Positions 23,901 to 60,275 of a DNA stretch of 64,000 nt are shown piece by piece (the first letter of the stretch is position 1; every line of letters begins with the position of its first letter). The translations under genes were made by a program, and so were the position numbers. The notes under the pieces were generated by a model. That model ran no database searches and was not told the DNA's origin. It saw nothing but the letters and a program-made list of their open reading frames with translations. Origin of the DNA: Anas platyrhynchos (taxonomy: Eukaryota > Chordata > Aves > Anseriformes > Anatidae); NCBI RefSeq assembly GCF_047663525.1, contig NC_092613.1, positions 6,287,501-6,351,500 of the forward strand. Direction: 5' to 3'.

Positions 23901-25870
23901 CAGCTGATAGGGTATTTCCAAATCCACATTTAACATGGAAGACACTAGAAAATGTGACGTGGTTGGATTAATTCCACTGAAGGAATGTTCTCTTGCATAT
24001 CCTGGCAATGTTATTTTAACTGTGCAGTCAATGTGTGGCATTAGGATGCTTCTGTCTCACTCTCCAGAAGACAAGAATTCACAGGAGTTTAAGGACTCAC
24101 AGCAGCTTATCTTTAATCCATGTCAATTTCTGAAATATTTAAGACCATGTTAACTCAGCAGTTTACACAGTGCATATTGAGAGGATGCAAGTATGATGTC
24201 TATTACTATCTGTATGAATATCGTCAGTATTTTTATTTTTTCAGCTAGGTTTGGAACCTAGCTTTCTCTTCTTCATCTCTTTATAGTTTGGAATTACGTT
24301 AGTGTATGTCCACAGTCACACCTGAAATCCCTTGATTGACTTGACACGTGATAACATAAGAAAAAAATAAATTTCTTAACAGCTTTGGACCTGAGGCCCA
24401 TGTTCATGTTTCAGTATAGATGCTTGTCAGAACTGCCTAATGTAGAAGGGAAGAAGCCTTGAGAAGCGAAGGATGAATGTAAGCCTAACATAAAGACATC
24501 TTAGGGGAATACTGTTGCAAGCTAATGACAAGTAGTCACATTTGTGTAGAGTTAGACATTTTAGCTCCTGGAGTGGTGACATGTTTAGGAAGATGCAAGA
24601 CTGTGAAATGCAGGAGGGGATTATAGTGTTTGCTATTAATACAGTTCAGTACTTTGGAGGACAAATGAATTTCATCAGGAGATGGTGATTAAGAGTCTCT
24701 GAAGAACTCTGCCACTTGCTGTGCAGTGCCTTGCCTGGTACAACCTGGAATCATCTTTTAATCATTTCAGTTTTGCATTTTTCCCTCCCACGAGCTGTTC
24801 ATTCCCTTCATTTGCAAGTTTTACAACACCACAAACAGATTTTTACAGTAGAAGGTATAAGATAATACCAAAATATCAGTGTTCCAGCTAGTGTGTGTGG
24901 ATATGTAAACTTAGTCTTACCCAGTGTTTTCATCAGGTGTAGTGTGGCAATTCATGGTTGCATGAACGTCAGTTGATACAGGAAACAGAAAGAAGGTGAA
25001 AGGTGTGCTGTCAAAGTCCCTCTTCCTTTTAAAACTGGTAAGGGTTGCAGTCACAACACAGTTGGACTGTGTTGAGCAAAGGAGTGCAGACGGGTAAGCA
25101 GAGACATAGCATTAATCCCACATGGGAATCTAATCTAATTGCTCTTTCAGGGCTGCAGTAACTCTATAGTTTCTGACCATCTCTCATATGACAAGAAACC
25201 TGCCTTCACAATTTGCTTGCAAGACAGTGACGTGTTACATTATATGCTGTCCACTTTATAAATACAGGGAAAGAGACGCCTTTGACAGAGGTTCACATGA
25301 GTGATCTATAACAATAACTAGTTAATGCCAAGTTCACACTTCACCATTTCCTTCTAGAGTAAATACTAGCTTAAAGTCTGCTCTCAGGTCTGTTGCTAAT
25401 TTAGACGAGCTTACTTAGATCAGGATGTGCTTCTGCTTCGTGCCCCAGTTTAGACATCCATCTCTGTGGCTTTCTTCTCAGCAACTGCTCTTGCCATCCA
25501 TCAGAACTCAGCGCGTGAGTGCCATGTGGTGTAATATTTGCTTGAAACATGAGAGGAGGTCTTTGGAGGAAAGCCAGATGACATGTAAATGGACGATGTG
25601 TCAGAGGGATGCTGCTAGATGTGTTTGTTTTCAGTGTAGCCCCACTAGCCATTTTCCTACCTGGTTTGCATTGTGCTTATGGTTCAAAACTGTCACGATG
25701 TGATTTGGAAAGAGGTGGCAGAGCTGTGTTGACTGTCAGGCATTTCTCAACTGGGATGCTGGGATGTAGCAAGCGAGGAAGGGCAAACTGCATCATAAAG
25801 GTGAGCAGGATTAAGGTCTTTCATTTCCTTTGTGAACTGTAAATAATTAAATGTTTTGCCTTCTTCACAG
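20936..25870. other. Upstream region or 5' UTR introns of IGFN1
   Basis: No coding gene is seen. One candidate untranslated exon is bounded by a CTTCTTCCATACAG acceptor (exon from 21783) and an AAG|GTAGTG donor (exon end 21923). The first coding exon of IGFN1 begins with a clear splice acceptor at 25869-25870, so at least one 5' UTR exon must lie upstream somewhere. Confidence 0.4.
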
Positions 25871-25918
25871 GAGAGCCTATTTGTGCTGACCACAAGCAGC
25901 TGAGCTGAGCACAGCATC

Positions 25919-25937
<19 letters not shown>
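25871..25937 (+). CDS. IGFN1: IGFN1 coding exon 1 (start codon 25919)
   Basis: The acceptor is a pyrimidine-rich TTTTGCCTTCTTCACAG ending at 25870, so the exon is not the transcript's first. The 48 nt before the ATG are 5' UTR. The start ATG at 25919 has A at -3, a favourable context. It opens MTSHRA and joins in phase to the next exon to give [17 protein letters not shown], in line with the short basic N-terminus of the family. The donor is CAG|GTGAGA at 25938. Confidence 0.88.
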
Positions 25938-50120
<24,183 letters not shown>

Positions 50121-50990
50121 CACGAACTTCCTGAAAACTCCTCTGCACTCCTATGTGAATGAGAAGGTTTTCATTGAGGACTGGCTTTGTACAAAGGCTA
50201 CATATTTATTTTCAGATGTCCATTATAGTCTGAGTGTTTTCCAGATCCAATAGTTGCATTTTGAACATGATGCTGCATCGTAGTCAAAATGGGGGAAAAA
50301 AAGCTTTAAGAGAATTGCATCTTTTCATAATGATTGTGGCTTTCCACTACGACCCTTAAAACACAGATGAGAGCTTCAGGAACACAGAAGATGAGAGGAA
50401 ATATAATTGGCCAAAGTGAAACTTTGGATGGGAAACAGATTTGAGAAACCATTCTGCCACAGCACTCACTGTCAGGCTGCTGCAAGAACACTTCATGACA
50501 CCAGCTCTCTGTGAAGGTGGCCTTTTGGCCTGTGGCTTTCTACTCCAGAGCACTCATTTTGGATTTCACCTAACTCTCAGCAGGTTTCCTACTTCTGGTA
50601 GAAGCAGTTGTGCATTATTCTACTACCAGTCGCAGCTATGTATGTTATTTCCCTTAACCTCTGAGTTGAGGAGTATTTGTCTACTAGCTTTATCTAGGCA
50701 AGAGAAATTCTCAGATGAGGCTAACACAAGGTAGTGCTACTGGCAGTGAAAATGCACTGATGAGAATGAATGGAAATCTAGAACGCATTATATTTATATG
50801 AGCAGATCAATGCTGCACTTAAAGCTATTGTAGCAAGTGCCATAAAAAAGGATGCAGCAGTGCTGAACTACCATGTTAGTGTCACCTTTGAAATGTAGCT
50901 GCTCCGTAAATGTTCTTTTTGTTTATATTTTGTACAATGTTGTACAGACATGACAACCATGAAATTAAACTAGAGTTCAGTAAAATCTAC
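50121..50990 (+). other. IGFN1: IGFN1 3' untranslated region
   Basis: About 870 nt of non-coding sequence follow the TAG. An ATTAAA signal at 50964-50969 is followed about 20 nt later by a CA and then GT-rich CGTGTGAGTGG, so cleavage near 50,990 is likely. Short ORFs within it are not meaningful. Confidence 0.75.
50964..50969 (+). terminator. ATTAAA polyadenylation signal of IGFN1
   Basis: The common variant hexamer ATTAAA occurs 844 nt after the stop codon, with a downstream GU-rich element CGTGTGAGTGG about 25 nt later. No better hexamer was noticed between it and the stop. Confidence 0.75.
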
Positions 50991-53900
50991 CACGTGTGAG
51001 TGGTTATTTTGGTAGAAGCCCGGGCAGTTCCCTGCATGCTCAGGTAAGGGGAGGCAACGAACATGGGCAGTCAGCAGGAGAAGCTGGTGAGTGAGCTGGT
51101 TTGAGTCAGTGGACTACAGCAACGTGGTGCCTCCTTTCCCTGGAATTAACTTCCAAAGTGGAAGAGCAGGCACTGCTGGGGGGTATGGCCTCGAGTATGT
51201 GATGAAAGATCCTGTTAGGGCAGAAAGCAAGCCCTCATGCAGGAGTCTTCCTCAGCGTAGGTGTGTTTGGTGCATCTGGCTGAATTGCAGCAAGAAAAAT
51301 GCTGACTTCTGTGGTCTTCGGTGACTCGGAGGATACAATCTGGTCAGTTGATAAATCAGCAGTGCCTTTCAGTGCTATTTTCTGAGGCCTTTCCACATGA
51401 AGCCTTTGAACATCCTCTTTTGGAAGGATGACTCTTTTTATCTGCAGGGGATTCACAGCCCGTCCTCCTGGCTGGGCAAGATGGGGATGGATTGACTCTG
51501 GGCAGCACTTGGAGCAAGAGCTGCCCAGTTCTGCACCCCTCACCTGGAGCTGGCTGTTGCAGGAGGGGACTTGGATGGTCTCAGGGGATGGCAGTGCTGG
51601 GCAGGGAGAGGCAGCCTCCATCCGTGCTCCTCCCTGACTGCACAGCCAGTCCCATCCCTCCATCTCCAGGGAGAGGTGCTATAGGACTGCACAGCCCTCC
51701 AGGGACCGTGCAGAGAGGGTTTTCCAGAGTCTGCAGGCCAGCAATTCCAGCTTCTTCAGAAGCTTGAGACACTTCAGAGCCCTGCCATCCTCCACAAGGC
51801 TGTTAAAAGAGCTGCCATTGGCATGTCTTCAATTGCTGGACTTCAATTGCTGGACTTCCTGGATGATGAGATCAGAGCAGGAGTAGCTGTATGTTCAAGG
51901 GTGCCGTGGCAGTCTCAGCCCCAAATCCTTGAGGTTGGTGCCCTGCTGTAGTTTCCCATAGCTTTGATCAACATCACCACGTCTGCTTCCCGAGCCTGTC
52001 TTCCCCTCTGCTCCTACATGGAGTCCAGGTGCTGTTTTGGAGACACAGTTCAGGAGGCAGCTGCTGTGTTGTGTCACAGCCCATGGGGGCAGCCTGCCGG
52101 GGAGAGCACAGCCATGGCTAGCCTCTTGCATGCCCTGCTGTGTTCCCTTCGTGCCATGCTCTCAGCTCTGGCAGTGTGGCTGCAGAATGGGGAGCTCTGG
52201 CTGCGGTCTGGTTTGCGTGGTTTGTGCTCAGTACCCCATGCATTGTGCACTGCAGCAGGACAGGGGCTGGGGTCTCACCTAGGTCCAGCTCGATGTCCTG
52301 TTCCAGGTAGGAGAACTCAAGGTCTAACTCCTTCAAGATGCTTTCAATCTCCCGTGCCTCCCTTCTTTTTCTCAATCTCAGGTAAGAGCTATTTTTTCTC
52401 TCTTTTCTACTGGTTCCCATTCCCTGTCGAGTACGCTATGAATTGGCAAGCAGGGTGTGAAAGAGCTGGTGCTCACCATCCCCAGCCCAACCTCGCAGTG
52501 TGTTGCAGCCACGGGGCATCCTATCCGTGCAATTGCACTCGAATTTTTGGGGGAACAGCTGGCTTTTGTGATGGGGATGAATTTGGCAGTGATCATACAG
52601 CATTGCCCATTTCTGCAGGAGGCAGCCCCAGAACAGAGCATCCTGTAACACCTGCACCAGCCTGGGCAGGGAACGATGCTTTGTGCCGGAGGATGCTGGT
52701 TGGGGTGGTGTCCCCCCTCCAACCAGAGGGTCCCTCTGGGGAAGGGCGGACATGGGGTGGGATGGAGGACGAGCTGGACACGTTGCTTTCTGACTCTGGC
52801 TTGGATCTGCTCTGGCTGCAGCTTCCTCCCCTGGTGGGCAGGGACGATGCTCCCAACAGGGGCTGCTCTACTTCTGCTGCGTTCCCAGTCCTAATCCATC
52901 ACCCGTGCGGGTCTGGGATACTGCAGGTTGTGCAGGTGTCTTCACCCTCTCTCTCTGGCCCAGGAGGTCCCTTATGCAGTCTGTCGGTACCTTTTGAGCT
53001 GTAACCCTCTTTCTGCATTAGCACAGGCAGTCTGTTGATGGGCTGGAGGGGTGCAGGCACCGACAGCCAACGTTGTCTGGGTTTGTCACCCTTAAATACT
53101 CCGTGACGCCTGGCTGAAGCTCTGCTGCAACTGCAAATGTGAAGAAGTAAAACTGGACACGTCTGGAGTATTTCTAAACCCTCCGCCATCAGGCCGTGTA
53201 TCAGCAGTGATTCAGCATCTGATGGGAGTCCAGCCGCTGCCCAGTCTCAGCGGAGCGTTTGCTGTGATTTAGGCGGTGGGTGCGAAGCTCACCCAGCAGG
53301 GCACTTCCCAGGCACGCTCTTTGTGATGCCACGCTCACAACAGAGCTGTCCGAGCGGCTTCTGTTTGTAGACACTTTTCCTGTGGGCAGCACATCGAGAT
53401 GTGCAAGCTGCTCAAGCCGTGTCTCAGCCCGAGGGGACCTGTTGGGAACGCTGGCAGGGCAAAGCCGGATGGAGGTGTTGACCAGACCGTGTTTTCCTGC
53501 CTAATCTTACTTCTGGGCCTGATAAGATGAAAGAAAAAAAACACCACCACAGCAGGGAGGATGTTGTTAGCTGCTCGCTGCTGAAGTCAGGTGAGGTGAG
53601 CGCAGCGAGGACTGGATCTCCATCTCTTACCACTCAGCGTGGTCTGTGGGCCCTGGGCATGCCATGAAACCAAGCGCTGCTCTATCTGATGGAGCTCACC
53701 GGGATTCCAGGAGCTTTATTTTAAGCCAAGACATGCAGGCAGCACCAGCTGGTAAAGGAGGATGCTGTGTGTGTTGGGTTTCTCCGACAGCAGCCTCGGG
53801 AGGTGCCTTGGTTCACGGAAGAGATCCTGTTAAGCCATGAGGAGCTGGGGGTTTTACACAAAGATAAGGAAGGCATTTGAACACCTGTGCAGCTCATCTG

Positions 53901-56900
53901 CTGTTCTTGTTTTACAAAGGGACATCAGAGACCTTCAGCTTCACCCCTTCCTCTCTGCCCAGCCCTGGTGCCTCCAGAAGGGGTCAGACCTAGCTGGCGA
54001 GCTCAACCAAAAAGGACCATGGTGGAATGAGACCCAGCTAAACTTGCCCAGGTTAGCAATCTGTAATGCACTTGCACTGGCTGCCGCCTGCTTCCCTGAG
54101 CCTCGCCGGTGATGCTGGCTCCTCCTCACCCTCAGCAGGCACAGCCTTCTCCAGCAGATGCACATTTACATGACAGACCCAGAGGCACTGACCTCTGGAG
54201 TCCTGTTACCCTGCAAATGACATTTCCTCTCATTTGCTCACTCCCGTGCAAGCAAAGCTGCTCTCTGCCCCAGCCCAAACCCCTGGTCTGAGCAACGCTG
54301 CTTCCTCCAGGGTGGCCCCAGTAGCTGGGGTTTTGAGAGCTGTTGGCTCGTGCAGATCTTTGTTTTCAGTGCCTGCAGCCCCTTTGCCAGGACGGCGGCT
54401 GCCTCCCCCACTGCTGCTGCTTTTGCTGAGCCCTTCACAGCCGTGCAGGCAAAACAAGATTTCACTGCCCTCTTTCCCTTCCTCACCCTCCACACCACGG
54501 CTCCTTTGCTGGCAGCAGCAGCCACCCCGGCTGCCCACAGCTCTGATGTAAGGCTGGCAGCGGGCTGGGGTTGTTTTGCTTCCTCCTGCCGCCTGCCCTC
54601 CCTGTGCCTACACCCGGCTCTTGGCTCTTCTGCCTTGGTGTGGCACGTAGTGGCCTTTGTTCTCGCCCGTTGCATGGCGAGCAGATGAAAGCCGACCGTG
54701 AAGCATAATTTATAGGTAGCTTGAAACACAGTTTTGGCAGGGCAAAGCACGCCAAAAGATGAAGCAATGCCTGAGGAGCTGCGCTCATACTGCTTATCAA
54801 ATGATGCTTGAAAGGCTCGCTAATGCAAGAGGAGGGTTGAGTTGCTCAATTCCAGCAGAGGATAAACTGTCTCTATTAGAGGGACACGTGTTTGGGAGCA
54901 GGGAGCTGATAGCTTGCTTTTGAAAACCCGTCTGGCAAGGCAAATCACACCTTAAGGAGCCTTGGTCCAAAGGGTGGCGGGGCTGCAGGAGGGCGCCTGT
55001 GCACATGCCTCAACAGGGCTGCTGCAGCTCCCCTCCGCCCTCCCGGCGCACTGGCATCACCACCTCTAAAACAATCAAACGTGAGCAAGCTTTGTGCTGG
55101 TGATCCTGAAATCTCCGTGCAGCAGGACCTCGGCGCTGTCACACCCCACGGGGCTGTGCTGCACAGCACCATCCAACCGCTGCAAAAACCTCAGGGCTGA
55201 GCCAGCCCTGTCCATGCGGCGTGCAAGGACCACGCACCCCACGAGCTTCGTTTGCCTCTTTTCACACTGGTTGTATCGTGGATGCCCGGAGCATCCCTGT
55301 CAGTGCTTGTCCCTGCTGTCACTGCCATGATGTGCCGCTCTCCTGGCTGCTGGCCCTCTGCAGTGGAGGGGAAGGGCTGGGTTTGATGTTGTAGGGCAGG
55401 AAAGAAGCTCAGAAAGTCCCCTGGTCCTTCCCCTGCACCAATGCAGGGCAGTGTGACCAAGCCCTGCAAGGTGCCCTCTCTGTGCCTGTTCATGAAGTGC
55501 TGGGAATTCCCAGGAGATGAGGTCTTGAGTAGAGGTGTCTGGAAAAAATTGTGTTAAAACCCATTTCTGCACAGAAGCTTCTGATTTTATTTTATCCAAT
55601 TGACTTAAATCGGAGGTTAAAACTTATTCAGGACAGCTGCCAGTTAATATCTACTGAAACATCTTTTCTGATTTTCTAGATCATACATTTGTCTGAAATG
55701 ACAGATTTTTTAATTAAAAGAGGAAGACGGGGCACTTTGATCTGCAGAAGGAAGGTAAGTAAACCTCAACTGGGCAAGGACTGGGGAAGCTTGAGCTGCC
55801 TTTGGAGTGAGCCCTGCTTTGAACATGACATTGGACTCAGGACCTATTAACATCTCAGCCAACCCAAAACTTTCTGTGATTTTCCCCAAGGGAGGGCAGT
55901 GACACGTACATGCATGCGGTAGTTTATTGCACCCCCTTGAAAATGTGGGCTGGCCCTTGGCAATGACGTGTCTTGCTTGGGCAACCTAGAAAATGGTAGG
56001 AATGGTCACAAAAACCACAGCCTGCTTTCCCTGCACCAGAGCCTGTGGTGCACAGGACGCTCCTGCACCGATGACTTGGTTATTTATTTCCACAATAAAA
56101 CCAGGAGAGGTGTGTGCTGTTCTCCAGCAGTGGGGCAGGGGGCACGGGATGTGCTCCCGTTGCCCTCGTTGGTTTTGAGTCATGGCCAAGACTTCAGACC
56201 CAGCTGAGGGCTGAGCACTGGGGATGCTGCAGCTTCTGCCCTCATCTCTGCACTTTGGATTTGCCAGCTGGTGTCGCAAAGTCCCTCCGTGGTGCCCGGG
56301 GCTGCTCAATGCGGAGCAGGAGCTCAGCCAACTTGCTGGGAGGCTGCATAAATCATGTCCTTAAACCAAGGCTGTGTGGAGTGCGCTCCTCCTCTGCCCC
56401 GAGCCGGGTGTCGGAGCTGGGTCAGGCAGCCCCACTCATCCCTGGTTCTACCAGAGTGGCTGCACATACAGACAGGATCACAGAAATTTAGCCCAGTGCT
56501 TCAGCCCATTTCCAATAAGGAGGTAATTTTGCATGAGGAGAGAGGCAAAAGGGACTAAGAGGTCATGGAAGGATCAGCATCAAGTGCACAGGTATGACTT
56601 TAGTGGGTGAACATCACCTCGGACATCTCCTTGCCCTGTCTCTATCACTGCTACCCAAAGACTATCTGCCTGCCCGGCTATAAATTGGCTTTGGAAACCA
56701 TTTTTCCCCATTTAGTCCGCAGGTGGACATGTAAAAACCTGTCCACATTGAAACCCAGCTCACCACAGATTCTTCCTGGAAAGCAGACACAAGTGAAACA
56801 TAACCCATCCCTGACACACAGATTAGCCTCATGTATTGTCTTGAGATAAATTCGCCACTAACCACTAGTGTTAGAGGTTTTGCTGTAAAAAAAAAATGGT

Positions 56901-59900
56901 ACCCTTAAGAAATAACATTAATAGCACAACTCACATAAATCTATTAATCAGTGCTTCTATTCATAGCAATTTTTATTAAACAAAGCTTCATCATTTATTT
57001 AGGAAAAGGACTGAGCTTCTAGGTTGTCTGGTTCATCCCTCAGGACTGGGATTATGATCATCATCCCCTTTCCTGGGCAGGGTGTTGGCGCAGCGGGATA
57101 CCCAGCTCCCAGGTCCTACCAGGAGAGCAGTTGCCAAAGATTTGGGAAGGGCAAGGCTTCAGTGGATCTGGTGAGCTGGGAAGGAGGTCGTGAACCATTG
57201 TGGCAGCTGCCCTTGCTGTTCTGGCTGCAGCTTCTGCCAGATCTTTCACTTCTTGGCCTTCTCCTGCCCCAGGAGAGGAAGAGGTTCAGCTCACACGTGC
57301 CCATGAACCCAGGCTTGTGCTAACCAAGTTCTGCTGGCTGCACAGTGCCCGTACAAGCAACGCTTTCCTTTCCCGGTTTATTGAGAAAGCCTGGGCATTT
57401 TATCTGTGCTGCCTGTGGGCTCAAGAGTCCTCTTTCATGTGGAGAGATGGGGATGGGACCAAAGCTTTCTGCTCGGTCACTTTGGCCTTAGCAAAGACTT
57501 TCCGTGGGGCACGGGGGTGCCGCATCCAGCAGGAAGCTGCGAGCTCCTGCAGCACCCCAGGCTAGGACCTGGTGCGCTCGTGTCACGCTGTCTGCAGAAA
57601 CGGACAGCGTGATAAAGATAAAACCACAGCCTACATGTAAAGCCGCAAAGCCTTTAACGCTAGGCTGAGCGCATCCATCTCATATCCATCTTTTTGCATT
57701 TCTTTTGAGTTCCCATCAGCCTGGGTCCGCGCCAGGTGGTGAACCGTGTTCTGCCAAAATGCGATTGCAGTCTCAAAACTGTGGGAGTGCCCATCGTTAG
57801 CTGTGGACACCTTAATTGCAAAGAGCTACTGCTGAGTATGGAAAGCACAAGGCAGTGTCTGGGAGCAAAGCTCCACTCCTTGGGGATGTCCTGATCCCAC
57901 CCAGGCTCTGATGACCCCAGGGACTGCAGGGACACTGCCACAGCCCCGCATGTAGGTGGAGGAGCATCTCCAGCAGCGCACTCCTGTGCATCACCCAGCG
58001 TGTGGCAATTAGGGGTTGTGCAGGCATTGGAGCCTTCCCAAATGCAGAGAGGAGGATGGGGAAGCAAAGTCCTCATCAGCAGCTGCTTTTCCAAAGGCGG
58101 GGATGAGCACAGCTTTGATGAGACCAACAAAGTTCATTGTCACCCACTTTGTGTCCTGGTGGGCAGTACCATTGGGATTAATGCTGCAGGACCTGATGTT
58201 TTCATCCAGACAGGACTTGTGTACATTGACAGCTGCAAACAAACCCTCCTGGAGTTCAGGTAGGAAGAGCCTGGGCCTGAAGAACCAACACTGAGATCCC
58301 TGATAATGGGTGATCCCAAAGCTTGGGCTGCCCCGTTCCACCCTGAGAGAGGACGACCGTGCCTGTAGCACCCAACCTCGAGCATCACCTTTGTGCTTAA
58401 GCCAGGATGAAATTGATGGGACTCCCTGATGCAGGATGTGGAGAGAAACCAGACCCAAAGCCCTGCACCGAGACATTGCCATGGAGGGCTGGGAAGAGGC
58501 CCCACCAGCCCATGGCACTGCTCGATGCGCATAACCCCAAGCGCTCGCCGCCCTCCTCCGCACCCACCTGCACCCCGTGTTCCCCATCTGCTCCCAGGGG
58601 ACGGGCGTGCGATCGCCTCCCCTGCCCTCCCCCTGCCGCAGGTTGCTTTAACGAGCCGGGTGACGCTGAGAAAGGTTGCTACATCATTACATAAGCTGGT
58701 CTGCGAGGTGTCCTCCCCCAGCAGAAATGCGAGGGGATTTCACAACGCCGTGGAATCAAGGGCATCCTCGCACCATCTACGTGCTTGCTCCCTTTCTAAT
58801 TTTGGCCCTGTCATCTCTGTTCCTTCCACGGTGGGAACACGCGCTCCCTTCCCCGCAGCGTTTCTGAGCTGGGTCAGGCTGGTATGAGCACAGGGAGGCG
58901 AGGAGTCCGGGTACCTTTTTGGATGAGATGTGTGTCTACCTTCTCCGCTCACACCTCTGTGGCTGCAGTCACCTCCCTGAACCATCTTACGGTGGGCACA
59001 GGCTCCAGCTGTCAATTTTTTGCACAGTGTGCTCATACCTGCCTGGCAGCATCGCCTCTGGAGCAGGTCTCAGGACCCTCAGAAACAGAGCAGAGAGCTG
59101 AAGCTAGGGAGAGGCTAGCACAGAGTGCCACCAGGCCTCCTGGCCATGGGCAAGCAGGGTTCGCTGTCCCTTGGTCACCATCAGCCGGCAGCGGGAGCCC
59201 AGCCCATCCTTGCTGGGGGCTGGATGTCCTCACAGGCAGCCGGGAGCCCCCTGCCCTGAACCTGTGTGGCTGGAGGTGGTGGGGCAGCAGCACGGCACAG
59301 CTGTGGAGAGCAACCTCTCGTTCATCTCAACAGCATCACCTGGCAGGGCATCCCCTTCACAGAGAGCAGCGGGTGGAGGTGGCAGGACACCAGCAGCCCC
59401 TCGACCGGTTTGGTAGAGGCTCCTCAGGTGAGATGGGGACACGAGGAGGTGACAACTGGGCGGGCTGGCCAACCTGATGGAGGGGAGCGCAGATCTGCTT
59501 CCTTCTCCGTCCCCACCCTGCCCTCCCAAGGCGCCTCCTTGGTGCCTGCTCCCAGCGCTGAACAGGGCACGTCCCTTTTTAGCCCCTGGCAAGCCCCCTG
59601 AGCTGTAAGCAGCTCCAAGTTTTTGCTGCTCAGATATTGCTGGCACCTGGCAGGGGGCTGTTTGGCAGGGGCTGCCCAGGTGTAGGGCAGGGCAGAAGGG
59701 ATGACCTCCATCCTCAGCCTCATGGTGCTGAGTGTGGGCACCTGCAGGCTCCTGCACAGAGCAGTGAAGCACTCTCCAGCTCACAGATATCCTGCTATGC
59801 TTGTGTAGCTTTGCCTGTGCCATCTACCAGGAACAGGGGAAGAAAAAGCAGAAAAGCAGGAGCCTGAGCCCCTGGAAGTCCAGCTGACAGCAAGGGCTTG

Positions 59901-60029
59901 ACCCAGGTCTGGGTCTGCTCTCCAGCCCCAAGGTGGTCAGGAGTGGAGCACAGGACCCAGGAGGAAGGGCTGCAAGGTTTGGGCAGGGAAGGGAAAGCTG
60001 AGAGGGGTCTTACAGCTCTCTGCAGCTAC
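50991..60029. other. IGFN1-PKP1 intergenic DNA, no gene seen
   Basis: This is GC-richer than the IGFN1 introns, which lets long open frames occur by chance (for example 51964-53004 on + and 54238-54750 on -). None has a recognisable domain. A 14-bp tandem duplication lies at 51828-51855. No RNA gene was recognised. Regulatory elements of either neighbour may be present but cannot be named from sequence. Confidence 0.5.
51828..51855. repeat. Perfect 14-bp tandem duplication
   Basis: CTTCAATTGCTGGA is repeated twice without a gap. It is a recent slippage or microduplication in intergenic DNA. No function is proposed. Confidence 0.9.
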
Positions 60030-60275
60030 CTGGTGGGAGGGTGCAGAGGAGACAGAGCCTTCTGAGGTGCATAAGGAGAGGAAGAGGCACCAGCAGTGAG
60101 CTGGGAGATGGGACATTCCTCTTAGATACTTGGAAAACAAATTCACCGTGAGAGTCACCAAATATTGGAACAGAGGCTGGAGAAGCTGCTGGATTTCCAT
60201 TAGACCTCAGCTGGACAAGGGCTGGAGCAACCACAGCCAGGCTGGCCCTGCTTTGTGCAGAGGGTCGGTCCCCCA
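60030..60275 (+). mobile_element. Old CR1 LINE fragment
   Basis: Diverged but ordered CR1 blocks: 'ggagacagagccttctgagg', 'ggacattcctcttagatact', 'caccgtgagagtcaccaaat', 'attggaacagaggctgg', 'ctggacaagggctggagcaa', and 'ctggccctgctttgtgcag'. Divergence is greater than in the copies at 20.8 and 26.9 kb. The open frame over it is incidental. Confidence 0.75.

Noticed and set aside
51964-53004. 346-codon open frame in the IGFN1-PKP1 interval
   Set aside because: No family resemblance, overlapping open frames on both strands, GC-rich context, no convincing splice or start context. Treated as chance.
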